Below, in pieces: positions 19,266 to 27,193 of a stretch of 64,000 nucleotides of DNA. The stretch is from CAYMZZ01 sp046297935. Lineage in GTDB: Bacteria > Bacteroidota > Bacteroidia > Chitinophagales > Chitinophagaceae. The DNA lies in contig JBKBHA010000001.1 in NCBI GenBank assembly GCA_046297935.1, forward strand, positions 1 through 64,000, written 5' to 3'. Made by a program: the position numbers and the translations under genes. Each line of letters opens with the position of its first letter. The stretch's first letter is position 1. The notes under the pieces were generated by a model that did no database searches, was not told the DNA's origin, and saw nothing but the letters and a program-made list of their open reading frames with translations.

Positions 19266-20360
19266 ATGAAACGAATTACTATACTATGCATCAGCCTTTC
19301 GCTGATGATTCAACAAGATATACTTGCGCAGGGTTGCGTGGCAATACGAAGCACCGGCACTTCCTGTTCATTGTTAAAACCAGGCGGCGATAGTGCCAAC
19401 TGGCAGTTCAATGCCAACTATCGCTATTTCCGTTCTTTCCGTCACTACAGGGGTCACGAAGAACAAAAGGAAAGACTGGAACAGCATACCGAAGTGATCA
19501 ATTACACCAATACACTGGACCTGTCGCTCATGCGCATCATCAACCGCCGCTGGTCGGTATTGTTGAATATACCCATCATCTCCAATGTACGTTCTTCTCT
19601 GTACGAGCACGGGTTGGTAAATGGCACCTATGTAGTGCGCGAAAGAAGAAATACCGAGTCGTTTGGCCTTGGCGACATCCGCCTGAGTGGTTATTACTGG
19701 GTGTTTGATCCTGCCAAAGCCCACCGTGGAAACATCCAGGTGGGCCTGGGTTTAAAGTTTGCAACCGGCGACTATGACTACAAAGACTATTGGCACAATG
19801 TAGGTCCCAATGGCGAGAGTGAGTTGCGTACCGTTGACCAGTCTATTCAACTGGGTGATGGCGGCACTGGATTTACGGCAGAAGTGAATGGTTACTATAA
19901 TTTTTCTCACCGATTTGGGGTTTATGGAAATGTCTATTATCTCTTTAATCCAAGGGAGGTAAATGGCACCCGCACATATCGTGAAACTCTTTCGCCAGCT
20001 CTTTGGAACGAAACCATCTGCAGTGTACCTGATCAGTACATGGCAAGGGCAGGTGCTTCTTATATGGTCAATCGCTGGAGCTTTATGGCCGGTGGCCGGA
20101 TCGAAGGAATTCCTGTATACGATGCTATTGGCAGCAGTAACGGATTTCGTCGGCCCGGTTACGTTATTTCGGCCGAGCCAGGCATAAACTTTATGGCCAA
20201 TAAGGTTAATTTGGCGCTAACCGTACCGGTGGCATTATACCGCAACCGTACGCAAAGCGTAACCGACAAAGAAAGATCTGCCATTAGCGGAACACATCAG
20301 CAGGGCGATGCGGCTTTTGCCGATTATTCCATTAACCTTGGGATGAGTGTACGGTTCTAA
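19266..20360 (+). CDS. Outer-membrane beta-barrel protein (transporter-like)
   Basis: A 364-residue secreted protein with a signal peptide ending in ILAQ. The body consists of alternating amphipathic strands rich in Tyr, Trp, Asn and Arg (ANYRYFRSFRHYRG, VYGNVYYLFNP), and it ends on an aromatic residue (GMSVRF), the usual last-strand signal of an outer-membrane barrel. It resembles the loosely defined outer-membrane 'transporter' proteins of the MetA/phenol-degradation type; the substrate is unknown. It sits 6 bp after the first haloperoxidase-like gene and 27 bp before a second barrel, clearly one operon. Confidence 0.75.
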   Translation: MKRITILCISLSLMIQQDILAQGCVAIRSTGTSCSLLKPGGDSANWQFNANYRYFRSFRHYRGHEEQKERLEQHTEVINYTNTLDLSLMRIINRRWSVLLNIPIISNVRSSLYEHGLVNGTYVVRERRNTESFGLGDIRLSGYYWVFDPAKAHRGNIQVGLGLKFATGDYDYKDYWHNVGPNGESELRTVDQSIQLGDGGTGFTAEVNGYYNFSHRFGVYGNVYYLFNPREVNGTRTYRETLSPALWNETICSVPDQYMARAGASYMVNRWSFMAGGRIEGIPVYDAIGSSNGFRRPGYVISAEPGINFMANKVNLALTVPVALYRNRTQSVTDKERSAISGTHQQGDAAFADYSINLGMSVRF

Positions 20361-20387
20361 GTTTCCATTAACCTTCAAGTTTATACA

Positions 20388-21329
20388 ATGAAAGCGATAA
20401 CTTTTTTGCTGTTGCCAGTTTTACTGTTGGTAATTGGCAAGCCCCTTCGTGCCCAAACGGATATGGATGGTTTGATGATGGAGAAAAATGCTTTCTGTGT
20501 TGGGCCCATGTACAGCTATAGCAGTTGGACTGAATATTGGGAAGGCACACGTAAAAGGGAAAACCTTAACCTTGGTCGGGTATCGACCCGGAGCTGGTCA
20601 GTGATGGGTAATTACGGTGTTACGCGCAATATCAACCTGCTCTTTAATGTACCTTATGTAAAAACCAAAGCCAGCGCGGGTACATTGGCTGGTCAGGAAG
20701 GCATGCAGGATCTTAGTCTTTTTGTAAAATGGCGTGCCTTTACGCGTAATTGGGGTGCTGGGCGTTTTTCACTGATCGGAGTAGGCGGAGTCTCCAATCC
20801 CATTAGCAATTATACACCTGATTTCCTGCCACTTTCGATTGGTTTGCGTAGTACTACCCTGTCGGCGCGGATTATGGCCGATTACCAGATCGATTCATGG
20901 TTTGCCACAGGTTCGGCTACCTATGTTGCGCGCAGCAATATCAGGATCGACCGAGATGCCTACTACACAACCGAGTTACACAATACCAATAAAGTAGAAA
21001 TGCCCGATGCGCTGAATTTGCATTTTCGAGCTGGCTGGCGCAATCAACTACTTGTTGCGGAGGCCGTATTGAACAACTGGACCACACTCGGTGGCTTCGA
21101 CATCACCCGAAACAACATGCCTTTTCCCAGCAACCGGATGAATGCGCTCACGGCGGGCATCAACGTAAAATATGTGATGCCCTTTCATCCCAACCTGTCG
21201 CTGGTGACAGGTGGCAATACTACCCTGGCCGGGAGAAATGTAGGGAAGGCAACCGGTGTATATGGCTCGTTCTTCTATGTGTTCGACCTGAGCCGCAAAC
21301 AAAAAGCTAACAAGACTGCTAATCCTTAA
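20388..21329 (+). CDS. Second outer-membrane beta-barrel protein
   Basis: A 313-residue secreted protein with signal peptide MKAITFLLLPVLLLVIG and likely cleavage near LRAQ. It has barrel-type strands (WSVMGNYGVTRNINLLFNVP, FHPNLSLVTGGNTTLAG) and ends with a strand followed by a short basic tail. Its family appears related to, but distinct from, the barrel encoded just upstream. It is located between the first barrel (27-bp gap) and the second haloperoxidase-like gene (10-bp gap), so it likely works with them at the outer membrane. Substrate unknown. Confidence 0.72.
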   Translation: MKAITFLLLPVLLLVIGKPLRAQTDMDGLMMEKNAFCVGPMYSYSSWTEYWEGTRKRENLNLGRVSTRSWSVMGNYGVTRNINLLFNVPYVKTKASAGTLAGQEGMQDLSLFVKWRAFTRNWGAGRFSLIGVGGVSNPISNYTPDFLPLSIGLRSTTLSARIMADYQIDSWFATGSATYVARSNIRIDRDAYYTTELHNTNKVEMPDALNLHFRAGWRNQLLVAEAVLNNWTTLGGFDITRNNMPFPSNRMNALTAGINVKYVMPFHPNLSLVTGGNTTLAGRNVGKATGVYGSFFYVFDLSRKQKANKTANP

Positions 21330-21339
21330 AAAGTCTGAA

Positions 21340-22890
21340 ATGAAAAAGAATTTAATCTTATTGGTTTCAATTTTCGTTGTCTTGGTAGCCGTAAGTCCGG
21401 CCTGCAATAAGGACGTGGATGGCCGCACTGACGATCTCGCGCCGCTTCAGCCTGCCAGTCAGGATGTAGATGGCGGAACATGGTTGCCGATCCTGTTGAC
21501 TGGTCCACAGGAATTTGCAGTGGCCGCTCCTGTTGCAGTGGGAACACCGGAATACATTGCGCAGGTTAATGAAGTCAGGGGCTGGCAGCAGGAAATAACA
21601 AAGGACGAGAAGGACCTGGTAGCCTATTGGGGTGCCGGGGCCGTGCTTCGATGGAATGAAATATTGCGCGAACTGGTAGCGAAGTATAATCTTCCACCTT
21701 TTCAGAACGACGATGGCACTTATCCGTTTCCGAATGCCAACAATCCTCTTGCCTATCCATACTTTCCTTTTGCGAACCCTCCATACGCGGCCCGTGCTTA
21801 TGCCTATGTAAGCGGAGCCCAATACGATGCACTGGTGGCCGCATGGCACTATAAGTTTCAGTACAACCGCGAGGCACCCTACCGCAATAGCGACGGAATA
21901 AAGACACTGTTGCCCACAAATGATCTGCCTTCTTATCCCTCCGAAGATGCCGTGGTGGCCGGAGCTGCTGTGGAAATGTTGAAATTAATGTTTCCGGGAG
22001 AACAGGATTTTATTCAGCAAAAAGCCGAAGAGCATTTGCGTTCGCGCCTGATTGCCGGTATGAATATCAGGAGCGATTTGGATGCTGGTTTTGCCCTGGG
22101 AAAAAAGGTTGCTGAAAAGTTTGTCGCCAGGGCAAGAACTGATCGGGCGGGGGCATCTGCCGGTAATGCGGCTTACTGGAAACAACTCGAAGATGATTGT
22201 TTGGCCCGCGGTGAAGAGCCCTGGTACAGCCTCGAATCGCCACGTCGCCCACCCATGCTGCCTTTATTTGGCAAAGTGAAGCCATTCCTGTTCGATTCAT
22301 TGACGGTGATTGCATTGAGGCCTGCGTCGCCTCCGCTGGTGAAAAGTCCCGAAATGAAAGAGGAAACAGAAGAGGTATATCGAACTGTCAGGAATGCAAC
22401 AAGAGAGCAATTGCGCATTGTACATTTTTGGGCCGATGGTGTAGGCACATCCACACCGCCCGGTCATTGGAATCAGATAGCTGCTGAAGATTTTATCAGG
22501 TTGAACTTTAGTGAAATCAGGTGGGCGCGCAATATGGCCCTCATCAATATGGCCTTGATGGATGCGGCCATTGTTTGCTGGGACACCAAATTCCATTACT
22601 TCAATCCAAGGCCAACTCAACTGGATCCTCGCATCAAAACGCTGACTGGCCTACCCAATTTTCCCTCCTATATTTCGGGCCATTCCACTTTCAGTGGAGC
22701 GGCAGCAGAAATACTTTCACATATCAACCCATCCAGGGCAGACGCGTATGCAGCCATGGCGCTGGAAGCATCGCTGTCGCGCTTGTACGGAGGTATTCAT
22801 TTCCGTGCCGACTGTGAACGTGGTCTGGTGGTTGGTAAAAACGTAGGAGAATATGCCTCAGCACGTGCCCGTATTGATGGAGCTGAATAA
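21340..22890 (+). CDS. Vanadium-dependent haloperoxidase / PAP2-type lipoprotein 2
   Basis: A 516-residue lipoprotein (VSPAC lipobox) with the full canonical active-site set: K417 and R424-P425 (KFHYFNPRP), the H448 block (YISGHST) and R481 with H487 (SRLYGGIHFRAD). It is longer than the first family member, with an extra N-terminal helical region. The intact motifs make it the better candidate for a true vanadate enzyme, but Bacteroidota members of this superfamily also include phosphatases, so the reaction remains open. It is the last gene of the operon; a strong terminator follows at 22932. Confidence 0.87.
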   Translation: MKKNLILLVSIFVVLVAVSPACNKDVDGRTDDLAPLQPASQDVDGGTWLPILLTGPQEFAVAAPVAVGTPEYIAQVNEVRGWQQEITKDEKDLVAYWGAGAVLRWNEILRELVAKYNLPPFQNDDGTYPFPNANNPLAYPYFPFANPPYAARAYAYVSGAQYDALVAAWHYKFQYNREAPYRNSDGIKTLLPTNDLPSYPSEDAVVAGAAVEMLKLMFPGEQDFIQQKAEEHLRSRLIAGMNIRSDLDAGFALGKKVAEKFVARARTDRAGASAGNAAYWKQLEDDCLARGEEPWYSLESPRRPPMLPLFGKVKPFLFDSLTVIALRPASPPLVKSPEMKEETEEVYRTVRNATREQLRIVHFWADGVGTSTPPGHWNQIAAEDFIRLNFSEIRWARNMALINMALMDAAIVCWDTKFHYFNPRPTQLDPRIKTLTGLPNFPSYISGHSTFSGAAAEILSHINPSRADAYAAMALEASLSRLYGGIHFRADCERGLVVGKNVGEYASARARIDGAE

Positions 22891-22931
22891 AATTATTCTC
22901 AAATAAAAATTGTTTTTTGGGGTTTCATTTT

Positions 22932-22964
22932 GGGCGTAAACCATTGAGTTTGCGCCCTTTTTTT
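22932..22964 (+). terminator. Rho-independent terminator after the haloperoxidase operon
   Basis: GGGCGTAAAC (22932-22941) pairs with GTTTGCGCCC (22948-22957) across a 6-nt loop with one G-T pair, followed by seven T residues. It ends the plus-strand operon before the second lacI-type gene. Confidence 0.85.
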
Positions 22965-23033
22965 GTCGCTAAAATGTATCGCAATTTTGTTATATTGTGT
23001 TGGATTGCCTCACTGACGACAAAACAAAGGGAT

Positions 23034-24026
23034 ATGCAGCCAAGTACCTTAAAGGAACTATCATCCGTGTTGGGTATTAGTATTTCAACGGTTTCGAGGG
23101 CCCTGAAAGACCATCCCGACATTGCCGAGGCAACCAAAAAGAAGGTGAAAGAACTGGCGGAAGCACTTGAATACGAGCCCAACAACTACGCCGTTCAACT
23201 GCGAACCAGACAAAGCAATGTGCTTGGAATACTGGTACCGTCTATTGACAATTTTTTCTACGATACTTTTATTGCTGCAGTGGAGGAAGAGGCAAGGCTC
23301 CACGGCTATTCCATCATCATCATGCAGTCTCGCGATCACCTTGAAACCGAGCTGGCCAATATCCAATTGTTCCGCAAAAAGATGATCACCGGTTTGTTTG
23401 CGTCTATTTCCATCGAAATAGAAGATATGGCTCCATTTCGCAAACTGACCGAAATGGATATGCCAATTGTATTCTTTGATCGGGTTCCAGAAGTAGAAGG
23501 CTACAATAAAGTATGCCAGCCGGATGCAGCCGCGGCGGCATTGGCTGCTAATGCGATCCTCGACAAGGACAAAAAAAAGGTGCTGGGTTTGTTCGGTCAC
23601 CCGCATCTAGGCATTACAAGAATAAGGAAGGCCAGCTTTTGTGAAACTATTGAAAAGGCTGCACCTGATACCCGCATAGATATTCACTACCCGGAGGGTA
23701 TTGAAGAGTCGCGGAAACTGGCATTGGAGATGTTGAGTAAAAAGGACGAGTACGATGTGGTGTTTTGTATGGGTGATCTGATCCTTATCGGTGTGATGTA
23801 TGCCGTGCACGAATTAAACCTTCGGGTACCGGAGGATATCGGCATTATTGGCATCAGCAACGGTTTTATCCCAACCCTTTATAAACCCAAGGTTACTTAC
23901 GTAGAAACGAGTGGTTACAAATTAGGCAAGCTGGCATTTTCTCAAATGCTTTCCTGCCTCGCTAACCATTCTATTGTACGGGAAGTAACGCTGGAGCCTG
24001 TGCTGGTACCGGGCGGTTCGCTCTAA
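23034..24026 (+). CDS. LacI/PurR-family transcriptional regulator (second copy)
   Basis: A 330-residue LacI-type repressor. The frame is open from 22917, but the ATG at 23034 places the HTH at the N-terminus as in all family members. Residues 17-32 read ISTVSRALKDHPDIAE, identical to the first LacI protein of this window, so both probably read similar operators. The C-terminal sugar-sensing domain differs more (GLFGHPHLGITRIRKASFC). It is followed after 27 bp by an MFS transporter and then a trehalase, and a matching operator-like site lies upstream of the facing sucrose-type operon (31550-31565). It is therefore the best candidate regulator of the whole sugar locus. Confidence 0.92.
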   Translation: MQPSTLKELSSVLGISISTVSRALKDHPDIAEATKKKVKELAEALEYEPNNYAVQLRTRQSNVLGILVPSIDNFFYDTFIAAVEEEARLHGYSIIIMQSRDHLETELANIQLFRKKMITGLFASISIEIEDMAPFRKLTEMDMPIVFFDRVPEVEGYNKVCQPDAAAAALAANAILDKDKKKVLGLFGHPHLGITRIRKASFCETIEKAAPDTRIDIHYPEGIEESRKLALEMLSKKDEYDVVFCMGDLILIGVMYAVHELNLRVPEDIGIIGISNGFIPTLYKPKVTYVETSGYKLGKLAFSQMLSCLANHSIVREVTLEPVLVPGGSL

Positions 24027-24053
24027 TCCCTATCCCACATAAATACGATTGCC

Positions 24054-25283
24054 ATGTCTTATTTCAGGATCAAGTTGTCCCTGTACATCAATTATTTTGT
24101 ATTTGCGATTCTGCTTAATAGCGTGGGCATTTTAATCGCCCGCTCTGCTGTTGCATATGGTGTTACGAACGACGACACCAAATATCTCGAAGCATTCAAA
24201 GATGGCTCCATTGCACTGGTTTCGTTTTTTGTAGGCTCATTCCTGCCAAGGCTTGGTTACAAAAAGGGAATGCTTGCAGCGCTTGCATTAGTGTTTGCGG
24301 GCTGCCTGGGTATGTACTTCGGTAATGCGTTCTGGGCGGTCAAGATAATGTTTGCCTGTGCCGGAATAGGATTCGCGATCGTAAAAGTGTCGGTGTATGC
24401 GCTGGTCGGCCTGGTTACCAGTTCGCCCAGTCAGCATAAAAGCCTGCTAAGCTCGATCGAGAGTTTTTTTATGATAGGAATTGCAGCGGCATTTATATTG
24501 TTCCCGCAGTTCTACAGCGATACAAATCCGGATGCCTGGTTGAGAATATACCTGTTACTGGCAGCATTGATAGCGATATCTTTTTTTCTGTTACTAACCA
24601 CGCCATTTCAATTAAACATAACTACCGCTGGCAATAGCTTCCGAAGCGATTTTGTGCAAATGATTAGAATATTGGGCCGCCCGCTCGTGCTGGTCTTTGC
24701 TGTGTCGGCATTTATGTATGTAATGACTGAACAGGGCATCATGAGCTGGTTACCCACGTTCAATACAGAAGTGATGAAGCTACCCGAGAATATCGCCATA
24801 TACGTGTCAGTTATATTGATGCTTTCCATTGCGCTGGGACGGTACCTGGCTTCTGTACTGGTGAAAAGAATCTCCTGGATATCGATACTGATCTTCTGCC
24901 TGGCCGGCGCTGCTACGATGGTGCTTGCTATACTGCCAAGAACTGTTGACATGCCATCCGTTGACGTGAAGTCCATTTCCGACATACCGCTGATCGCCTA
25001 TGCTTTTCCTTTAATAGGATTTTTTCTGGCACCCATTTATCCATTAATCAATTCATTTGTACTGAGTGCCACAGAAAAGTCTTTGCATGGCCCCATGGCC
25101 TCCCTGCTGGTTTTCTTTTCTGCCGTTGGCGGCACACTTGGTTCCATGATAGTGGGAACACTGTTTTCATCAGTAGGCGGAGCAAAAGCATTTTATTTCT
25201 CGTTGCTGCCGATGGCGGTGTTGTTGGGATGTATTATTTATTTTGGGAAAAAGGCGGCGGGGGACGTGAAACGTGAAAGGTGA
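24054..25283 (+). CDS. MFS sugar transporter
   Basis: A 409-residue major facilitator with about 12 hydrophobic segments and a loop typical of the FucP-like/sugar MFS group (FVGSFLPRLGYKKGM). From its position between a LacI regulator and a trehalase it probably imports trehalose, glucose or a related sugar; the substrate is inference. The last codons (GAA AGG TGA) lie inside the GTGARAS heptamer array that starts at about 25265, so the C-terminal tail KRER is encoded by repeat DNA. This may mean that the native 3' end was replaced by the repeat. Confidence 0.85.
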   Translation: MSYFRIKLSLYINYFVFAILLNSVGILIARSAVAYGVTNDDTKYLEAFKDGSIALVSFFVGSFLPRLGYKKGMLAALALVFAGCLGMYFGNAFWAVKIMFACAGIGFAIVKVSVYALVGLVTSSPSQHKSLLSSIESFFMIGIAAAFILFPQFYSDTNPDAWLRIYLLLAALIAISFFLLLTTPFQLNITTAGNSFRSDFVQMIRILGRPLVLVFAVSAFMYVMTEQGIMSWLPTFNTEVMKLPENIAIYVSVILMLSIALGRYLASVLVKRISWISILIFCLAGAATMVLAILPRTVDMPSVDVKSISDIPLIAYAFPLIGFFLAPIYPLINSFVLSATEKSLHGPMASLLVFFSAVGGTLGSMIVGTLFSSVGGAKAFYFSLLPMAVLLGCIIYFGKKAAGDVKRER

Positions 25284-25700
25284 GAGGTGAGAGGTGAGAG
25301 GTGAGAGGTGAAAGGTGAGAGGTGAGAGGTGAAACGTGAGAGGCTTGTCTGCCGGAGGGTAGAGAAGGCAGATGAGAGGTGAGTGGGAGAGAATTGTCTG
25401 TAAAGTCTGCGGGAACAGAAAACTCTCTACCGATCGGTTTTTACAGGGAAGACAATTTAATAATTTGTAGTCTGTTTATTAGCCACCAAGAGAATCGAGG
25501 TAAATTATGATCAAGCGGATACTATCAAATGAAGAGAACGCTTTTGTTGCGAGACTTGCTTCGCCGCGACGAGCCTTTTGCGCTTCGACTAGAAACGCGT
25601 TTCACGTTTCACCTTTCACGTCTCATCTGCCTTCGCTACGCTTCGGCAGACAAGCGTTTCACCTCTCACCTCTCACCTTTCACCTTTCCCCTCTCCCCTG
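25265..25700. repeat. Composite repeat element A (inverted heptamer arrays around a conserved core)
   Basis: This 420-bp gap between the MFS and trehalase genes is filled by a repeat. The left arm, about 25266-25350, is an array of degenerate 7-bp units of consensus GTGARAS (GTGAAAC, GTGAGAG). The right arm, about 25598-25695, is the same array inverted (CTCTCAC, GTTTCAC). Inside these, a second inverted pair reads CTTGTCTGCCGGAGGGTAG at left (from about 25354) and CTTCGGCAGACAAG at right. The core contains degenerate ATCTGTG-like units running into GGGAACAGAAAAC at 25411-25423. The element shares this layout with element B (47745-48155) and its core with element C (51615-51730). No protein gene is supported here. 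Confidence 0.85.
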
Positions 25701-25702
25701 AA

Positions 25703-27193
25703 ATGACCCCTCCCTTTCCATACGACCAATTGCCACTATTCGAAGCAGTGCAGTCAATGCCGGTTTTTGCCGATAGTAAAACCTTTGTGGACTGTACCCC
25801 GAACACGTCGTGGGAAGATGTGAATTCCAGATATATAGCCCGAAGAAATGATCCCGGCTTCAACCTTCGGTTATTTGTATATGAAAATTTTGAGTTGCCG
25901 CATGTTTTTGCGTCGGATTATACTGCCAACCGCGATGCACCTGTGGAAGATCATATTCAACAGCTATGGCCGTATTTAACGCGCGAGCCGGAAACTGACC
26001 ATGGAAGCCTGTTGGCTTTACCCTTTCCTTATATAGTTCCTGGTGGAAGGTTTGGAGAAATTTATTACTGGGACAGCTATTTCACTATGCTGGGGCTCGC
26101 AGTTTCAGGTCGTATCGATATGGTGGAGCATATGGTGAATAATTTCGCCTTCCTGATCGATCGGATAGGTTTTATTCCTAATGGCAATCGTACCTATTAT
26201 CTCGGGCGTTCACAGCCGCCATTTTTCGCAGCCATGGTGCAGCTGTTGATGGAGTATAGAGGCGAACAGGTACTACTTCACTATACAACGCAATTGCAAC
26301 GTGAGTACGATTGGTGGATGAATGGGGAGGAGGAGGTTTCGTTGAACGTTTTTAACAATCATTGCGTACATGTTGAGGGCGGTGTGCTGAATAGATATTG
26401 GGACTTGTTGGATACAGCACGTCCAGAGGCCTGGCGCGAAGACCGTGAACTCGCTTTGCACAATGCCGGCGACGCTAGTCGCCTGTACCGTCATTTGCGT
26501 GCTGGGGCGGCTTCCGGTTGGGACTACAGCAGTCGCTGGTTTATGGAGCCGCAGCGGTTTGGCAGCATCGAAACGGCAGAAATAGTGCCGGTAGACCTCA
26601 ACTGCCTGCTTTGGAATCTGGAAGATTTGTTGGTCAAAGCCTGCGAGTTAAGCAAGGATGCTGTCGCTGCGAACAAGTGGCAGGAAAAGCAGAAACAAAG
26701 GGAAGGGTTGATACAACGATATTGCTGGAATGAAGAAAAAGGTTTTTTCTTCGACTATCATGCGGCACGAAAATACCAGATGCCGAACATGACATTGGCG
26801 GCGGCATTTCCTTTGTTTATGGGTATTGCAACACGCGAACAGGCTTTGCGGGTCGCTCAGCAATTGTCAGACCGTTTTCTGCATGCCGGTGGTCTAATTA
26901 CTACAGTTGAACAGACCGGTCAGCAATGGGACGCTCCCAACGGATGGGCGCCGCTGCAGTTCATCTGCATATCTGGTCTCGAACGTTACGGATTTCATCA
27001 ACTGGCCAAAGAAATTGCCTTGCGATGGGTTCGGCTGAACCGCGATGTATTTCACCGCACTGGTAAAATGATGGAGAAGTACAATGTAGTGGATACTCAC
27101 CTCGAAGCAGGTGGCGGTGAGTATCCAGGACAGGATGGCTTTGGCTGGACTAACGGCGTTTTCCTGGCTCTGACAAAGCACTTTCAACTTTAA
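25703..27193 (+). CDS. GH37 trehalase
   Basis: A 496-residue trehalase that splits alpha,alpha-trehalose into two glucose units. Both GH37 signatures are clear: PGGRFGEIYYWDSY from residue 113 and QQWDAPNGWAPLQ at about 407-419. The catalytic-acid region SGWDYSSRW (D274) and the C-terminal GGGEYPGQDGFGWTNGV are also intact. No signal peptide is seen, so it is probably cytoplasmic. The frame stays open upstream to 25529, but that stretch is translated repeat DNA, so the ATG at 25703 is chosen. Its stop overlaps the stop of the convergent amylosucrase gene. Confidence 0.93.
   Translation: MTPPFPYDQLPLFEAVQSMPVFADSKTFVDCTPNTSWEDVNSRYIARRNDPGFNLRLFVYENFELPHVFASDYTANRDAPVEDHIQQLWPYLTREPETDHGSLLALPFPYIVPGGRFGEIYYWDSYFTMLGLAVSGRIDMVEHMVNNFAFLIDRIGFIPNGNRTYYLGRSQPPFFAAMVQLLMEYRGEQVLLHYTTQLQREYDWWMNGEEEVSLNVFNNHCVHVEGGVLNRYWDLLDTARPEAWREDRELALHNAGDASRLYRHLRAGAASGWDYSSRWFMEPQRFGSIETAEIVPVDLNCLLWNLEDLLVKACELSKDAVAANKWQEKQKQREGLIQRYCWNEEKGFFFDYHAARKYQMPNMTLAAAFPLFMGIATREQALRVAQQLSDRFLHAGGLITTVEQTGQQWDAPNGWAPLQFICISGLERYGFHQLAKEIALRWVRLNRDVFHRTGKMMEKYNVVDTHLEAGGGEYPGQDGFGWTNGVFLALTKHFQL

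Noticed and set aside
25592..25603. GAAACGCGTTTC as a LacI operator for trehalase
   Set aside because: Although a perfect 12-bp palindrome, it joins the heptamer array (GTTTCAC units) and lacks the GCAAwCGwTTGC core, so it is best explained by the repeat.
25265..25700. CRISPR-like array
   Set aside because: The repeat unit is only 7 bp, units are contiguous without unique spacers, the arms are inverted to each other, and no cas gene is near.
25529..25702. N-terminal extension of trehalase, or a separate small protein
   Set aside because: The open frame exists because CTCTCAC-type repeats lack stop codons in every frame. The translation is low-complexity (Ser, His, Leu, Thr, Phe) and unlike any trehalase N-terminus.
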